Assembly (NCBI RefSeq): GCF_004348735.1
Contig: NZ_SMKT01000080.1
Location: 1-40,544, forward strand
Direction: 5' to 3'
DNA: 40,544 nt
From: Actinomadura sp. KC06
GTDB taxonomy: Bacteria > Actinomycetota > Actinomycetes > Streptosporangiales > Streptosporangiaceae
The notes below the pieces were generated by a model. That model did no database searches. It saw only the letters and a list, made by a program, of their open reading frames with translations, and was not told the origin of the DNA. How positions within the stretch are numbered: the first letter of the stretch is position 1; every line of letters begins with the position of its first letter. The translations under genes and the position numbers were made by a program. Shown piece by piece: positions 17,383-25,199 of this stretch.

Positions 17383-17991
17383 TCAGGTTTCCGGGGTGTG
17401 CGTGATGAGGCTCTCGGTGAGGGCGTCCAGGCCGGTTTTGATGCGGTCCAGGGGCATGCCGCGGGTGCGGCGCTGGTAGAGGAACAGGTTCGCGGCGAAG
17501 GGGGCGAGGAGCGCGTCGGCGAGGTAGGCGGCGTCCGCGCCGGGACGGATCTCGCGGAGGAGCATCGCGACGTGCCGGTGGTACAGGCCGTAGGAGCCGT
17601 CCCGGAAGCGGGCGTCGGACGGGCCCGACTCGGCCATGAGGAGGAGGTCCGCCTGAGCCTCGGTGCGGTCGGCGAGGGCGTGCAGGAACGCGCGGAGGCG
17701 GCCGGACGGCGCCGCGCCGGGCCCGAGCGGCGGCGGGCCCTGGATGAACGCGGCCTGGAAGTCGCGCTCGCGCTCGTCGATCACGGCGTAGACGAGGCGG
17801 GCGCGGTCGCCGAAGCGGCGGTAGACGGTGCCGACGCCGACGCCTGCGGCGCGGGCGACCTCGTCCATGGAGACGGCCTCGGGACCGCGGGTGGCGATCA
17901 TCTCGGCGGCGGCGCGGAGGATGCGGCGCCGGTTGAGCGCCGCGTCGGCGCGTTCGGCGGGCGGGCTTCCCACGACCGGCAGCTCGCGCAT
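17383..17991 (-). CDS. TetR-family transcriptional regulator
   Basis: 202 residues from the ATG at 17991, chosen over a GTG six codons upstream because GAGGGG sits 5 nt before the ATG. The N-terminal helix-turn-helix reads RRRILRAAAEMIATRGPEAV...VGVGTVYRRFGDRARLVYAV. The C-terminal ligand-binding region fits actinobacterial TetR proteins that repress neighbouring efflux or reductase genes. It is divergent from the SDR-SMR pair with a palindromic site between them, so it probably represses that pair and itself. The ligand is unknown. Confidence 0.9.
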   Translation of the reverse strand: MRELPVVGSPPAERADAALNRRRILRAAAEMIATRGPEAVSMDEVARAAGVGVGTVYRRFGDRARLVYAVIDERERDFQAAFIQGPPPLGPGAAPSGRLRAFLHALADRTEAQADLLLMAESGPSDARFRDGSYGLYHRHVAMLLREIRPGADAAYLADALLAPFAANLFLYQRRTRGMPLDRIKTGLDALTESLITHTPET

Positions 17992-18021
17992 TCCGTCCCC
18001 TCTCGGCACAGCACAGCAGAC

Positions 18022-18055
18022 TAACCGGACTTGTATCCGGAGAACTCTCCGGTTA
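18022..18055. promoter_or_regulatory. Palindromic operator candidate between the TetR gene and the SDR-SMR pair
   Basis: Two nested inverted repeats: TAACCGGA (18022-18029) with TCCGGTTA (18048-18055), and CCGGAG (18037-18042) with CTCCGG (18047-18052). The site lies between divergent starts at 17991 and 18100, where a TetR dimer would be expected to bind. Confidence 0.6.
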
Positions 18056-18099
18056 ATCTCGCTAAGCGGAAACTTTTCCTATTAGGGCCGGAGGACGAG

Positions 18100-18897
18100 A
18101 TGACGGATCAGCTTGCCGGACGGGCCGCCCTGGTGACCGGAGGCGGGCGCGGCATCGGCGCCGCGATCGCGCTGCGGCTGGCGCGGGAGGGCGCGGACGT
18201 CGCCGTGACCTACGTGCGGGCCCCGGAACGGGCGGCCGAGGTCGTGCGCGGGATCGAGGCGGAGGGACGGCGCGGGCTGGCCATCGCCGCCGACCTAGCT
18301 GATCCGTCGAGCGGAGCTCGTCCGTTGAATGGCGGCGGGTGGGGGCTGGAGGACGGTCCGGCGGCTGCGGCCAGGGCGGTGGAGCGGGCGGCGGCGGAGT
18401 TCGGGCGGCTCGACATCCTGGTCAACAACGCCGGGATCGCGCCATATGGGCCCTTGGAGGACGTGACGGCCGAGGAGATCGATCTGACCCTCGCGCTGCA
18501 CGTCCGGGCGGCGTTCGTGGCGGCGCAGGCGGCGGCCCGCCATCTCGGTCCGGGCGGGCGGATCGTCAACATCGGCAGCAGCCTCGCCGAGCGCGTCCCC
18601 TATCCGGGCTGGACGCTGTACGCGATGAGCAAGTCGGCGCTGACCGGGCTGACCCGCGGCCTGGCCCGCGATCTCGGGCCGCGCGGGATCACCGTGAACG
18701 TCGTCCAGCCGGGGTCGACCGACACCGAGATGAATCCGGCCGACTCGCCGGACGCCGAGTTCGAGCGGGGGTTCACGGCGCTCGGCCGGTACGGGCGCGC
18801 GGAGGAGATCGCCGCGATGGTCGCGCATCTGGCGGGTCCGGGCGGCGACTACGTGACGGGAGCGGCGATCGCCGTGGACGGAGGGTATGCGGCCTGA
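18100..18897 (+). CDS. SDR-family oxidoreductase with an embedded 53-bp repeat
   Basis: 265 residues from an ATG with GGAGG at good spacing. It is a classical short-chain dehydrogenase: cofactor loop TGGGRGIG (13-20), NNAG (109-112), the catalytic Ser in NIGSS and YAMSK as the YxxxK motif. It resembles 3-oxoacyl-ACP reductase-like SDRs; the substrate is unknown. Between strand 3 (AIAADLAD) and helix 4 (AARAVERAAAEFGRLD) there is an extra Gly-rich stretch of about 18 residues, SSGARPLNGGGWGLEDG (70-86), encoded by the repeat at 18304-18356. Removing it restores a normal SDR of about 247 residues. The stop overlaps the start of the SMR gene by one base, so the two are co-translated and probably controlled by the divergent TetR gene. 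Confidence 0.9.
   Translation: MTDQLAGRAALVTGGGRGIGAAIALRLAREGADVAVTYVRAPERAAEVVRGIEAEGRRGLAIAADLADPSSGARPLNGGGWGLEDGPAAAARAVERAAAEFGRLDILVNNAGIAPYGPLEDVTAEEIDLTLALHVRAAFVAAQAAARHLGPGGRIVNIGSSLAERVPYPGWTLYAMSKSALTGLTRGLARDLGPRGITVNVVQPGSTDTEMNPADSPDAEFERGFTALGRYGRAEEIAAMVAHLAGPGGDYVTGAAIAVDGGYAA
18304..18356 (+). repeat. 53-bp protein-embedded repeat, copy 1 (in the SDR gene)
   Basis: This unit shares most positions with copies at 22182-22234 (minus) and 24193-24245 (plus). It starts CCGTC and ends GACGG, a 5-bp terminal inverted repeat. Inside, CGAGC-GGA-GCTCG forms a small hairpin, and the second half is G-rich. It is read in the sense frame as PSSGARPLNGGGWGLEDG. Confidence 0.85.
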
Positions 18898-19217
18898 TGG
18901 CCTGGGTGCTGCTCGTCGTCGCCTCGCTGATGGAGCTGGTGTGGGCGACGGCGCTGAAGGAGTCGGACGGCCTGACGAAGTTCTGGCCGACGGTCATCGG
19001 GCTCACGGTCGCGGTGCTCAGCGTCGTGGTGCTGGCGCTGTCGCTGCGGGTGCTGCCGGTCGGCACGGCCTACGCGATCTTCGTCGGGCTGGGCGCGGTC
19101 GGCGTCGCGGCGGCGGGCATGATCGCGTTCAGCGAGAGCACGTCGCCGGTCCGGCTGGCGTTCCTCGCGCTCATCCTCGTCGGCGTCATCGGCCTGCAGC
19201 TCGTCGAGGACTCGTAG
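18897..19217 (+). CDS. SMR-family exporter, SugE/Gdx-like
   Basis: 106 residues with four membrane helices. The essential Glu13 sits in LMELVWATALK, and LPVGTAYAIFVGLGAVG forms the conserved helix 3. The pattern ELVWATALKESDG resembles the SugE/Gdx branch, which exports guanidinium and some quaternary ammonium compounds, more than EmrE. I see no guanidine riboswitch upstream; the gene instead overlaps the SDR gene by one base, so its expression follows that gene and the TetR regulator. The last codons (EDS, stop) are part of a short tandem repeat that continues downstream. Substrate specificity is inferred from family likeness only. Confidence 0.88.
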   Translation: MAWVLLVVASLMELVWATALKESDGLTKFWPTVIGLTVAVLSVVVLALSLRVLPVGTAYAIFVGLGAVGVAAAGMIAFSESTSPVRLAFLALILVGVIGLQLVEDS

Positions 19218-19272
19218 GCCCGCAGCCAGTGGAGGACTCGTAGGCCCACAGGCCCGCGGAGGACTCGTAGGC
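19206..19272 (+). repeat. Three tandem copies of a 14-nt unit at the end of the SMR gene
   Basis: GAGGACTCGTAGGC occurs at 19206-19219, 19232-19245 and 19259-19272, with a period of 26-27 nt and partly conserved spacers. The first copy encodes the last residues and stop of the SMR protein, so its 3' end was duplicated twice. No function is evident. Confidence 0.85.
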
Positions 19273-19299
19273 GCGGCGCGCATCGGGCACAGTGAAGGC

Positions 19300-20061
19300 A
19301 TGGCCACGGAGATGCTGGGGATCGACATCGGCGGGTCGGGGATCAAAGGGGCGCCGGTCGATCTGGCGGACGGCTCGTTCACCCGCGAGCGGTTCAGGGT
19401 GGACACGCCGCAGCCGTCCAAGCCGAAGGCGGTCGTGAAGGTCCTCGCCGAGATCGTGGAGCATTTCGGGTGGGACGGCCCGGTCGGCGTCACCTATCCC
19501 GGGGTGGTGATCGACGGCGTGACGCTGTCGGCGGCGAACGTGTCCAAGCACTGGATCGGGCTGGACGCGGCGTCCATGATCGCGGACGCGACCGGGCGGG
19601 ACGTGACGCTGCTCAACGACGCCGACGCCGCCGGCCTCGCCGAGATGCGGCTCGGCGCGGGACGCGGGCGCCGCGGGACGGTCGTGGTGCTCACGCTCGG
19701 GACCGGCATCGGCAGCGCGCTGTTCACCGACGGCGTCCTCGTCCCGAACACCGAGTTCGGGCATCTGGAGATCGGCGGGCGGGACGCGGAGGAGCGCGCG
19801 TCCGCGAAGGCCCGCGAGGACGAGGGGCTCGGCTGGGAGAAGTGGGCCAAGCGGCTCGGCGTGTACATGCGGCATCTGGAGGCGCTGATCTCCCCGTCGC
19901 TGATCATCGTGGGCGGCGGGGTGAGCAGGCGGTCCGCGCATTTCGTCCCGCTGATCACCGGGGTGCGGGCGGAGATCGTGCCGGCGCGGCTGGTGAACAA
20001 CGCGGGCATCGTGGGCGCGGCGATGGCGGCCTCCCGCGCGCACGCCCTGTCTAAGGTCTGA
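19300..20061 (+). CDS. ppgK: Polyphosphate glucokinase (ROK family)
   Basis: 253 residues. The N-terminal phosphate-binding motif is LGIDIGGSGIKGAPVDL. The sugar-binding segment VTYPGVV, LLNDADAAGLAE with the catalytic Asp, TLGTGIGSALF, and FGHLEIGGRDAEERAS complete the actinobacterial PPGK pattern. The enzyme phosphorylates glucose with polyphosphate or ATP in the cytoplasm and feeds glycolysis. It stands alone on the plus strand and its stop overlaps the 3' end of the convergent alpha-mannosidase gene by 11 nt. An ordinary ROK glucokinase is less likely because the ROK zinc-binding cysteines are absent. Confidence 0.92.
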   Translation: MATEMLGIDIGGSGIKGAPVDLADGSFTRERFRVDTPQPSKPKAVVKVLAEIVEHFGWDGPVGVTYPGVVIDGVTLSAANVSKHWIGLDAASMIADATGRDVTLLNDADAAGLAEMRLGAGRGRRGTVVVLTLGTGIGSALFTDGVLVPNTEFGHLEIGGRDAEERASAKAREDEGLGWEKWAKRLGVYMRHLEALISPSLIIVGGGVSRRSAHFVPLITGVRAEIVPARLVNNAGIVGAAMAASRAHALSKV

Positions 20062-22828
20062 GCCGGACCGTCGCGATCTCCCAGGGGCGCAGTGCCAGCG
20101 CGGCCGTCCCGTCGTGGACGTCGATGGGCAGTCCGGGGCGTCCGCGCAGGTCGACGCGGGTGGCCTCGGTGAACGGGCCTTGCAGGACGGCGGTCGCGGG
20201 CTCGTCGGATTGGGCGACCATCCGGGTCTCGATCCAGCCGTCGCGGGCCCGGAGCGAGGTCATGACGACGCCGTCGCCCGAGATCGCGACGCCCACGCGG
20301 GACGGCGGGGGCGGCGCGGCGGCGGGGCCGTAGCCGGCGGCGGTGAGGAGGTCGTGCCGGTAGGTCTCGGCCGCCCGGAGGACGTCGGGACCGGGCCGTC
20401 CGCCGCCGTACGGCATGATCGCGAAAGCGGCCGTCCGGAGGCCGCGGCACTGGGCCTGCGGGGTCGGGAGCTGCGGACCGGCGGGCTGGTCGCGGTAGGC
20501 GTTGCGGTCCCGCGACAGATGGCCGATCGAGCGGAGCAGGGTGAGCGCGAGTTCCCGTCCGCCGCCGGTGATCTCGTACTCGGTGACGTGCTCCGGCAGG
20601 ACGGCGAGGCCCCCGGCCGCCACGAATCCGGACGCCGGGTACGTCGGCACGGGACGCTCCCCGAACCCGCCCTCGGCCGTCAGCCCGCGCTCGGTGATCG
20701 TGAACTGGCCTTCGGCGAACGACGAGGAGGCGCGGCGCGGCAGCGGGATGTGCAGGCGCACGCGATGGTCTTCGGAGCGGTTGTCGAACGTGACGCGTAG
20801 CCGCAGGAACGGCTCACCTGCGCGGAGTTCGGCGCGGGTGGTGACGGTCACGTCCTCCTCGGCCTCTGAGCGGGCGTCGCGGCCGAAGTCTCCGAACGTG
20901 GGCCAGCGGTACGTCCGGACGATGTCGTATGCGGCCAGCAGCGGGCCGCTCCAGACGGGCTCGACGCGCACGCCGTCCGGGTCCTCGATGAGGCGGTCGG
21001 CGGCGGGTGGGGCGTAGTTGTAGGAGTCGCCTAGGTCGCCGCCGTCCACGATGCGTCCGACGCCTTCGATGATCTGGCCGGACGGGGTGCGCAGACTGAG
21101 CGTGCCGTCCTCCTGGATCTCCGCTTGGAGAAGGCCGTTGTCGAGGACGTTCTCGGCGGCCGTGACCGGGGCGTCCGGTGCGGCCGGGCCGAAGGCCGGG
21201 GTCACGGTCGTCAGGCCCAGCGCGGGGACGTCGACCAGCGCGGCGACGGTGCGGCGCGGGTCGGCCAGGATCCGGACGCGCCACTCCCCCTCAGCACCGC
21301 GCAGCGCCTCCCGCACGTCGCCGATGTCGAAGGCGGCGTCGGCGCGGGACGTCACATGGAAGGTGAGCGTGCGGTCGTCCCGCGACACCGCCCAGTCGCG
21401 GATCTCCTGCCCGAACAGCACCCGCCCGTACACGCGCTCCAGCACGATCGGCAGGTCGGAGGCCGGATGGACGGCGTCGTCCAGCACGGTCGGCGCGATG
21501 TCGAGGGTCTGCACGGGCACGAGACGCCCGTCGCCCGCGACGAGGCCCGGCTCCCCTTCCGGCGCCGGGACGTCCACCGTGACCAGGCCGGTCCGGGCGG
21601 CGGGGGTCGGGTTGAACACCAGGTGCGAGCCGAGCGGGACGGACGCGGCGCGTTCGGCGGTGACGAGGTCGCAGACGGCGCGTCCGAGCTGCTCCGCCTC
21701 CGCCATGTGCGCCGCGACCTGCTCGGCGGTCTCGTCGCTGCCGCAGCCGGTCACGGAGTCGTGGCAGCTCGTCTCGATGAGCCGCCGCCACGCCAGGTCG
21801 AGGAACGTCCGCGCGTCGCCGTCGTACCAGAGGGCGGTCAGCGGCTCGGCGTACCGCTCGACGAGCCGCTCGGCGCGTCCCAGCAGCTGCTTGAGCCGGA
21901 CGCGCGCGGAGATCACGCCCGGCAGGATGTTGGCGCGGGCGTGCGACCGCAGCTCGCCCCGGACGTGGAGCAGCCCGTCCACGGACGTCTCCTCCCCCGC
22001 GAAGTACCCGGCGAGGGTGTCGAGGCGCATGCCGGGACCGGCGGCGGAGATCCGGTCGGCGAGGTCGGCGGCGGGCGCGGTGTGGTCGGCCCCGTACATG
22101 GCCAGCAGCGGGCCGCCGCGCGGATACCAGCGGCCCATCGCCTCGGCGAAACCGGCGGCGCGGCCCGGGAGCGGCGACGCACCGTCCTCCGGCCCCCGCC
22201 CACCACCATCCAACGGACGAGCTCCACTCGACGGCCCGTCGCCGAACATCGACGCGGCGTTGCCGTAGCCGCCTTCGGGCAGGTACTGGGTGCGGATCGC
22301 CGTGCCGTCAGGCGCCTCCCAGGCGAACGCGTGCGCCCGGACCCGGTCGGGGACGCCGCGCCACACGCACGCGTGCTCGATCCCCGCCAGCTTCAAGATC
22401 TGCGGCATCTGCGCGCAATGCCCGAACTGGTCGGGCAGGTAGCCGACCATCATCGCGGCGCCCAGCTCCTCCGCGCGCCGCATCCCGAGCTCCAGGTTCC
22501 GGACGATGTTCTCCCCCGAGCACAGGAACTCGTCGTGCAGGATCTGCCACGGCCCGACCGCCAGCCGCCCCTCGGCGACCAGCGCGGCCACGCGTGCGCG
22601 CCGTTCGGGACGGATCTCCAGGTAGTCGTCGACAGCCGCCATCTGCCCGTCCAGCGTGAAGCGCCAGCGCGGGTCGGCGTCCATGCGGTCGAGGACGCCG
22701 TCGAGCAGCGACACGAGCCGAAGCCGGAAACGCTGGAACGGCAGGTACCACTCACGGTCCCAGTGGGTGTGGGGGACGACGACGATCTCCGGGGCCTCTG
22801 CCCGGTCCGGGGCGGTCTCTACCCGCAC
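20051..22828 (-). CDS. Alpha-mannosidase, GH38, with an embedded 53-bp repeat
   Basis: 925 residues from the GTG at 22828. Longer upstream frames lie inside the PHP gene and are rejected. The metal-binding start VPHTHWDREWY (18-28) and the nucleophile motif GYLPDQFGH (129-137, Asp133) identify glycoside hydrolase family 38. The usual beta-rich C-terminal domains follow (about 500-925). There is no signal peptide, so it acts in the cytoplasm on imported mannosides. Residues 199-215 (PSSGARPLDGGGRGPED) are encoded by the repeat at 22182-22234, placed in a loop after MFGDG. The start overlaps the preceding PHP gene by 10 nt. It is the last gene of the six-gene sugar operon. Confidence 0.92.
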   Translation of the reverse strand: MRVETAPDRAEAPEIVVVPHTHWDREWYLPFQRFRLRLVSLLDGVLDRMDADPRWRFTLDGQMAAVDDYLEIRPERRARVAALVAEGRLAVGPWQILHDEFLCSGENIVRNLELGMRRAEELGAAMMVGYLPDQFGHCAQMPQILKLAGIEHACVWRGVPDRVRAHAFAWEAPDGTAIRTQYLPEGGYGNAASMFGDGPSSGARPLDGGGRGPEDGASPLPGRAAGFAEAMGRWYPRGGPLLAMYGADHTAPAADLADRISAAGPGMRLDTLAGYFAGEETSVDGLLHVRGELRSHARANILPGVISARVRLKQLLGRAERLVERYAEPLTALWYDGDARTFLDLAWRRLIETSCHDSVTGCGSDETAEQVAAHMAEAEQLGRAVCDLVTAERAASVPLGSHLVFNPTPAARTGLVTVDVPAPEGEPGLVAGDGRLVPVQTLDIAPTVLDDAVHPASDLPIVLERVYGRVLFGQEIRDWAVSRDDRTLTFHVTSRADAAFDIGDVREALRGAEGEWRVRILADPRRTVAALVDVPALGLTTVTPAFGPAAPDAPVTAAENVLDNGLLQAEIQEDGTLSLRTPSGQIIEGVGRIVDGGDLGDSYNYAPPAADRLIEDPDGVRVEPVWSGPLLAAYDIVRTYRWPTFGDFGRDARSEAEEDVTVTTRAELRAGEPFLRLRVTFDNRSEDHRVRLHIPLPRRASSSFAEGQFTITERGLTAEGGFGERPVPTYPASGFVAAGGLAVLPEHVTEYEITGGGRELALTLLRSIGHLSRDRNAYRDQPAGPQLPTPQAQCRGLRTAAFAIMPYGGGRPGPDVLRAAETYRHDLLTAAGYGPAAAPPPPSRVGVAISGDGVVMTSLRARDGWIETRMVAQSDEPATAVLQGPFTEATRVDLRGRPGLPIDVHDGTAALALRPWEIATVRLRP
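22182..22234 (-). repeat. 53-bp protein-embedded repeat, copy 2 (in the alpha-mannosidase gene)
   Basis: Same length and ends (CCGTC...GACGG on the minus strand) as the other two copies, with several C/T and A/G differences and one change that weakens the CGAGC/GCTCG hairpin. It lies in the gene's sense orientation. The flanks CGGCGACG and CGTCGCCG extend the terminal inverted repeat here, perhaps by chance. Confidence 0.85.
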
Positions 22829-24021
22829 AGCGCGATCACCTCGTTCTCGTGGGTTTCCAGGCGGTGCATTCCCGGGCCGTCCGCCGGCATCAGGACGCGG
22901 TCGCCCCGGACGGCGGCGCGCCGCCCGTCCGGCCGGACGAGGACGGTCCCGTCCGCGCCGAGCGCGATCAGCTCGCCGTCGACGCGCAGCAGGACGGGCG
23001 CGTCCGGCCCGGCGGAGATCGACGTCCGCCCGGCGGCCAGCCCGCCCAATACGTCGCCGTCTTCGGCGAGGACCCAGGTGACGGGCTCGCCGACGTTCTT
23101 GAACTGTTCCGGGTCGTGGAAGTCGCTGCCGCCGAGCGGGACGACCCCGTCCGGGCGCCACACGTCCGCCCAGGCCAGCGGCGCACCCCAGCGCCGGTCC
23201 CACCAGGTCGGATGCCAGATCTCGGCGAACCGGGGCCGGGACGCCGCGGGCAGCTGATGGCGCCACGCGCAGTCACCGCTCAGCGGATGGTTGATCGACA
23301 TGAGGCCGCCGCGCGCGTCGGCGAACGCGACCCAGTCGGCGCTCGGGCGCCGGAAGTCGACCCAGCCGGTGTCGCCGAACACGTTCGCGTGCCCGAGATC
23401 GGTGGTGACCTCCTGGCCGGGCAGCAGCGTGATCCCGGCGTGCGCCCCGGCGGCGGGCAGGTGCGGATGGTGGCTGACGGTGTTGTGGTCGGTGACGGCG
23501 AGGAAGTCCAGCCCGCGGGACGCGGCGAGGCACGCCAGTTCGTGGACGGTGAGCGTCCCGTCGCTGTGGACGGTATGGGAGTGCAGGTCGCCCGCGAGCC
23601 ATCGCATCCCGTCCGACGCGGGCAGATCCCGGCGCGGCGGACGTTCCGGCCGCGGCGGCAACGTCTCGTCAGGGGGCGTCGGAAGCGTCCCAGATGTGGT
23701 CACCCTGACCTCGTACGGGACGCCGTCGGGCGGTATCCGGTGCAGGCCGAGCCAGACGTGCCAGGTGCCCGGTTCGAGTTCCCCTGGCAGGTATCCGGGC
23801 GTCGCCCATTCGGCGGTCACCGTGTACTGGCGGCGCGCCCCGCCGGACCAGCCCCGGAAGCCGTCCGGCCCATGGCAGCCCAGGTCGATCACACCGCCCT
23901 CGAAGGACAGCTCGACCGTCACCGAAGCCGTGCCGGGCGGAACGTCGAAGGGCAGTTCGCGGAGCCCGTCCTCCAGGCGGTCTTCCAGGCTCCAGCGCCC
24001 TCGATGCACTGTCACCGTCAT
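22819..24021 (-). CDS. CehA/McbA-like PHP-domain metallohydrolase
   Basis: 400 residues. The C-terminal half is a PHP phosphoesterase domain with metal ligands in GDLHSHTVHSDG (about 143-154), TDHNT, the Glu in LLPGQE and GGSDFHD. The first 120 residues are a beta-sandwich-like region that may bind substrate or mediate contacts. It overlaps the ABC ATPase stop by ATGA and the mannosidase start by 10 nt, so it is tightly coupled to sugar uptake. The family hydrolyses phosphoesters and other esters. A role in removing a phosphate or acyl group from an imported mannoside is plausible but inferred. Confidence 0.82.
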   Translation of the reverse strand: MTVTVHRGRWSLEDRLEDGLRELPFDVPPGTASVTVELSFEGGVIDLGCHGPDGFRGWSGGARRQYTVTAEWATPGYLPGELEPGTWHVWLGLHRIPPDGVPYEVRVTTSGTLPTPPDETLPPRPERPPRRDLPASDGMRWLAGDLHSHTVHSDGTLTVHELACLAASRGLDFLAVTDHNTVSHHPHLPAAGAHAGITLLPGQEVTTDLGHANVFGDTGWVDFRRPSADWVAFADARGGLMSINHPLSGDCAWRHQLPAASRPRFAEIWHPTWWDRRWGAPLAWADVWRPDGVVPLGGSDFHDPEQFKNVGEPVTWVLAEDGDVLGGLAAGRTSISAGPDAPVLLRVDGELIALGADGTVLVRPDGRRAAVRGDRVLMPADGPGMHRLETHENEVIALCG

Positions 24022-25199
24022 CCAGGTCCCCCGTCCTTGATCGGCGGAGCCATCGTCGGCTCCGCCGCCGGTTCCGCCGCCGTCACCAGTTCACCGTCCC
24101 GGTAGAGCAGGACGCGGCCGGAGCGCGGCACCGCCCAGCCCTCGGTGCCCGGCTCGGGCTCGCGGCCCTCCGCCACGACGACGCGCACTGGACCGCCGAG
24201 CGGAGCTCGTCCGTTGAATGGCGGTGGGTGGGGGCTGGAGGACGGTCTGTCCTCTCCGTCCAGGGTCACGAGCGAGGACCCGCCCAGGTGCTCGATGACG
24301 GACACCGTCCCGCCGAACGCACCGTCCACGGGGTCCCCATGGAAATCAAGGTATTCGGGACGTACCCCGCACACGACGTCCGTTCCGTCCGGGATCTCCG
24401 CGCGGACGTCATCCGGGACGGGCAGCCGGGCCCCGGCGATCTCGACGGACGCGTCCCGGACGGTCCCCGGCAGCAGATTCATCGGCGTGGAGCCGATGAA
24501 TCCCGCGACGAACAGGTTCGCGGGACGCCGGAAAACCTCGACCGGCGTGCCGAGCTGCCGGATCCGCCCGGCGTCCATGACCGCGATCCGGTCGGCGAGC
24601 GCGAGCGCCTCCGCCTGGTCGTGGGTGACGAAGACGGTGGTGATCCCGAGGTGCAGCTGGAGCCGTTTGAGCTGCGTGCGGGCCTCCAGCCGGAGCCGCG
24701 CGTCCAGGTTGGACAGCGGCTCGTCCAGCAGGAAGATCCGCGGTTCGGCGACGAGCGCGCGGGCCAGCGCGACCCGCTGCTGCTGGCCGCCGGAGAGTTC
24801 GGCGGGACGGCGCCCGTCCAGGCCCAGCAGGCCGAGGAGGTCGGCGGCGTCCTTGGCACGCCGGTGCCGCTCCGCCCGGGCCACCCGCTTGACGCGAAGC
24901 GGGTAGGCGATGTTGTCCAGGACGTTCATGTGCGGGAACAGCGCGTAGTCCTGGAACACCATGCCGACGTCGCGGCGTCCAGGAGGGAGCCGCGTCACGT
25001 CGGCGCCGGCGAGCCGGATCGTCCCGCCGGTCGCGGTCTCCAGCCCGGCGATCGTGCGCAGCAGCGTCGTCTTCCCGCAGCCGGACGGGCCGAGCAGCGC
25101 GAAGAACTCGCCCTCCGCCACGTCGAGGTCGAGCGCGTCCAGGGCCCGGACGCCGCCCGGATACACCTTCGTCAGCCCCCGGATCGCGATGTCGGCCAT
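24018..25199 (-). CDS. Sugar ABC transporter ATPase (MalK/UgpC type) with an embedded repeat
   Basis: 393 residues from the ATG at 25199, which overlaps the permease stop as ATGA. Walker A LLGPSGCGKTTLLRT (about 36-50), signature ELSGGQQQR, Walker B IFLLDEPLSNLD and the H-loop VTHDQAEA are all intact. The C-terminal third is the TOBE-type regulatory domain of CUT1 sugar importers. About residues 318-336 (RPSSSPHPPPFNGRAPLGG) come from the 53-bp repeat at 24193-24245, read antisense, between LVTLDGE and VRVVVAEG in the TOBE part. The catalytic half is untouched, so function is probably retained. Confidence 0.92.
   Translation of the reverse strand: MADIAIRGLTKVYPGGVRALDALDLDVAEGEFFALLGPSGCGKTTLLRTIAGLETATGGTIRLAGADVTRLPPGRRDVGMVFQDYALFPHMNVLDNIAYPLRVKRVARAERHRRAKDAADLLGLLGLDGRRPAELSGGQQQRVALARALVAEPRIFLLDEPLSNLDARLRLEARTQLKRLQLHLGITTVFVTHDQAEALALADRIAVMDAGRIRQLGTPVEVFRRPANLFVAGFIGSTPMNLLPGTVRDASVEIAGARLPVPDDVRAEIPDGTDVVCGVRPEYLDFHGDPVDGAFGGTVSVIEHLGGSSLVTLDGEDRPSSSPHPPPFNGRAPLGGPVRVVVAEGREPEPGTEGWAVPRSGRVLLYRDGELVTAAEPAAEPTMAPPIKDGGPG
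24193..24245 (+). repeat. 53-bp protein-embedded repeat, copy 3 (antisense in the ABC ATPase gene)
   Basis: Nearly identical to copy 1, ending CCGCC...GACGG. The host gene is on the opposite strand, yet its reading frame stays open through the unit. I find that five of the six possible frames of the unit are free of stops. Confidence 0.85.

Noticed and set aside
19206..19272. CRISPR array
   Set aside because: Only three short direct repeats with similar spacers and no cas genes; it is a local duplication.
21125..23257. A 710-codon plus-strand frame opposite the alpha-mannosidase
   Set aside because: It is antisense to well-supported GH38 and PHP genes and shows no protein-like features.
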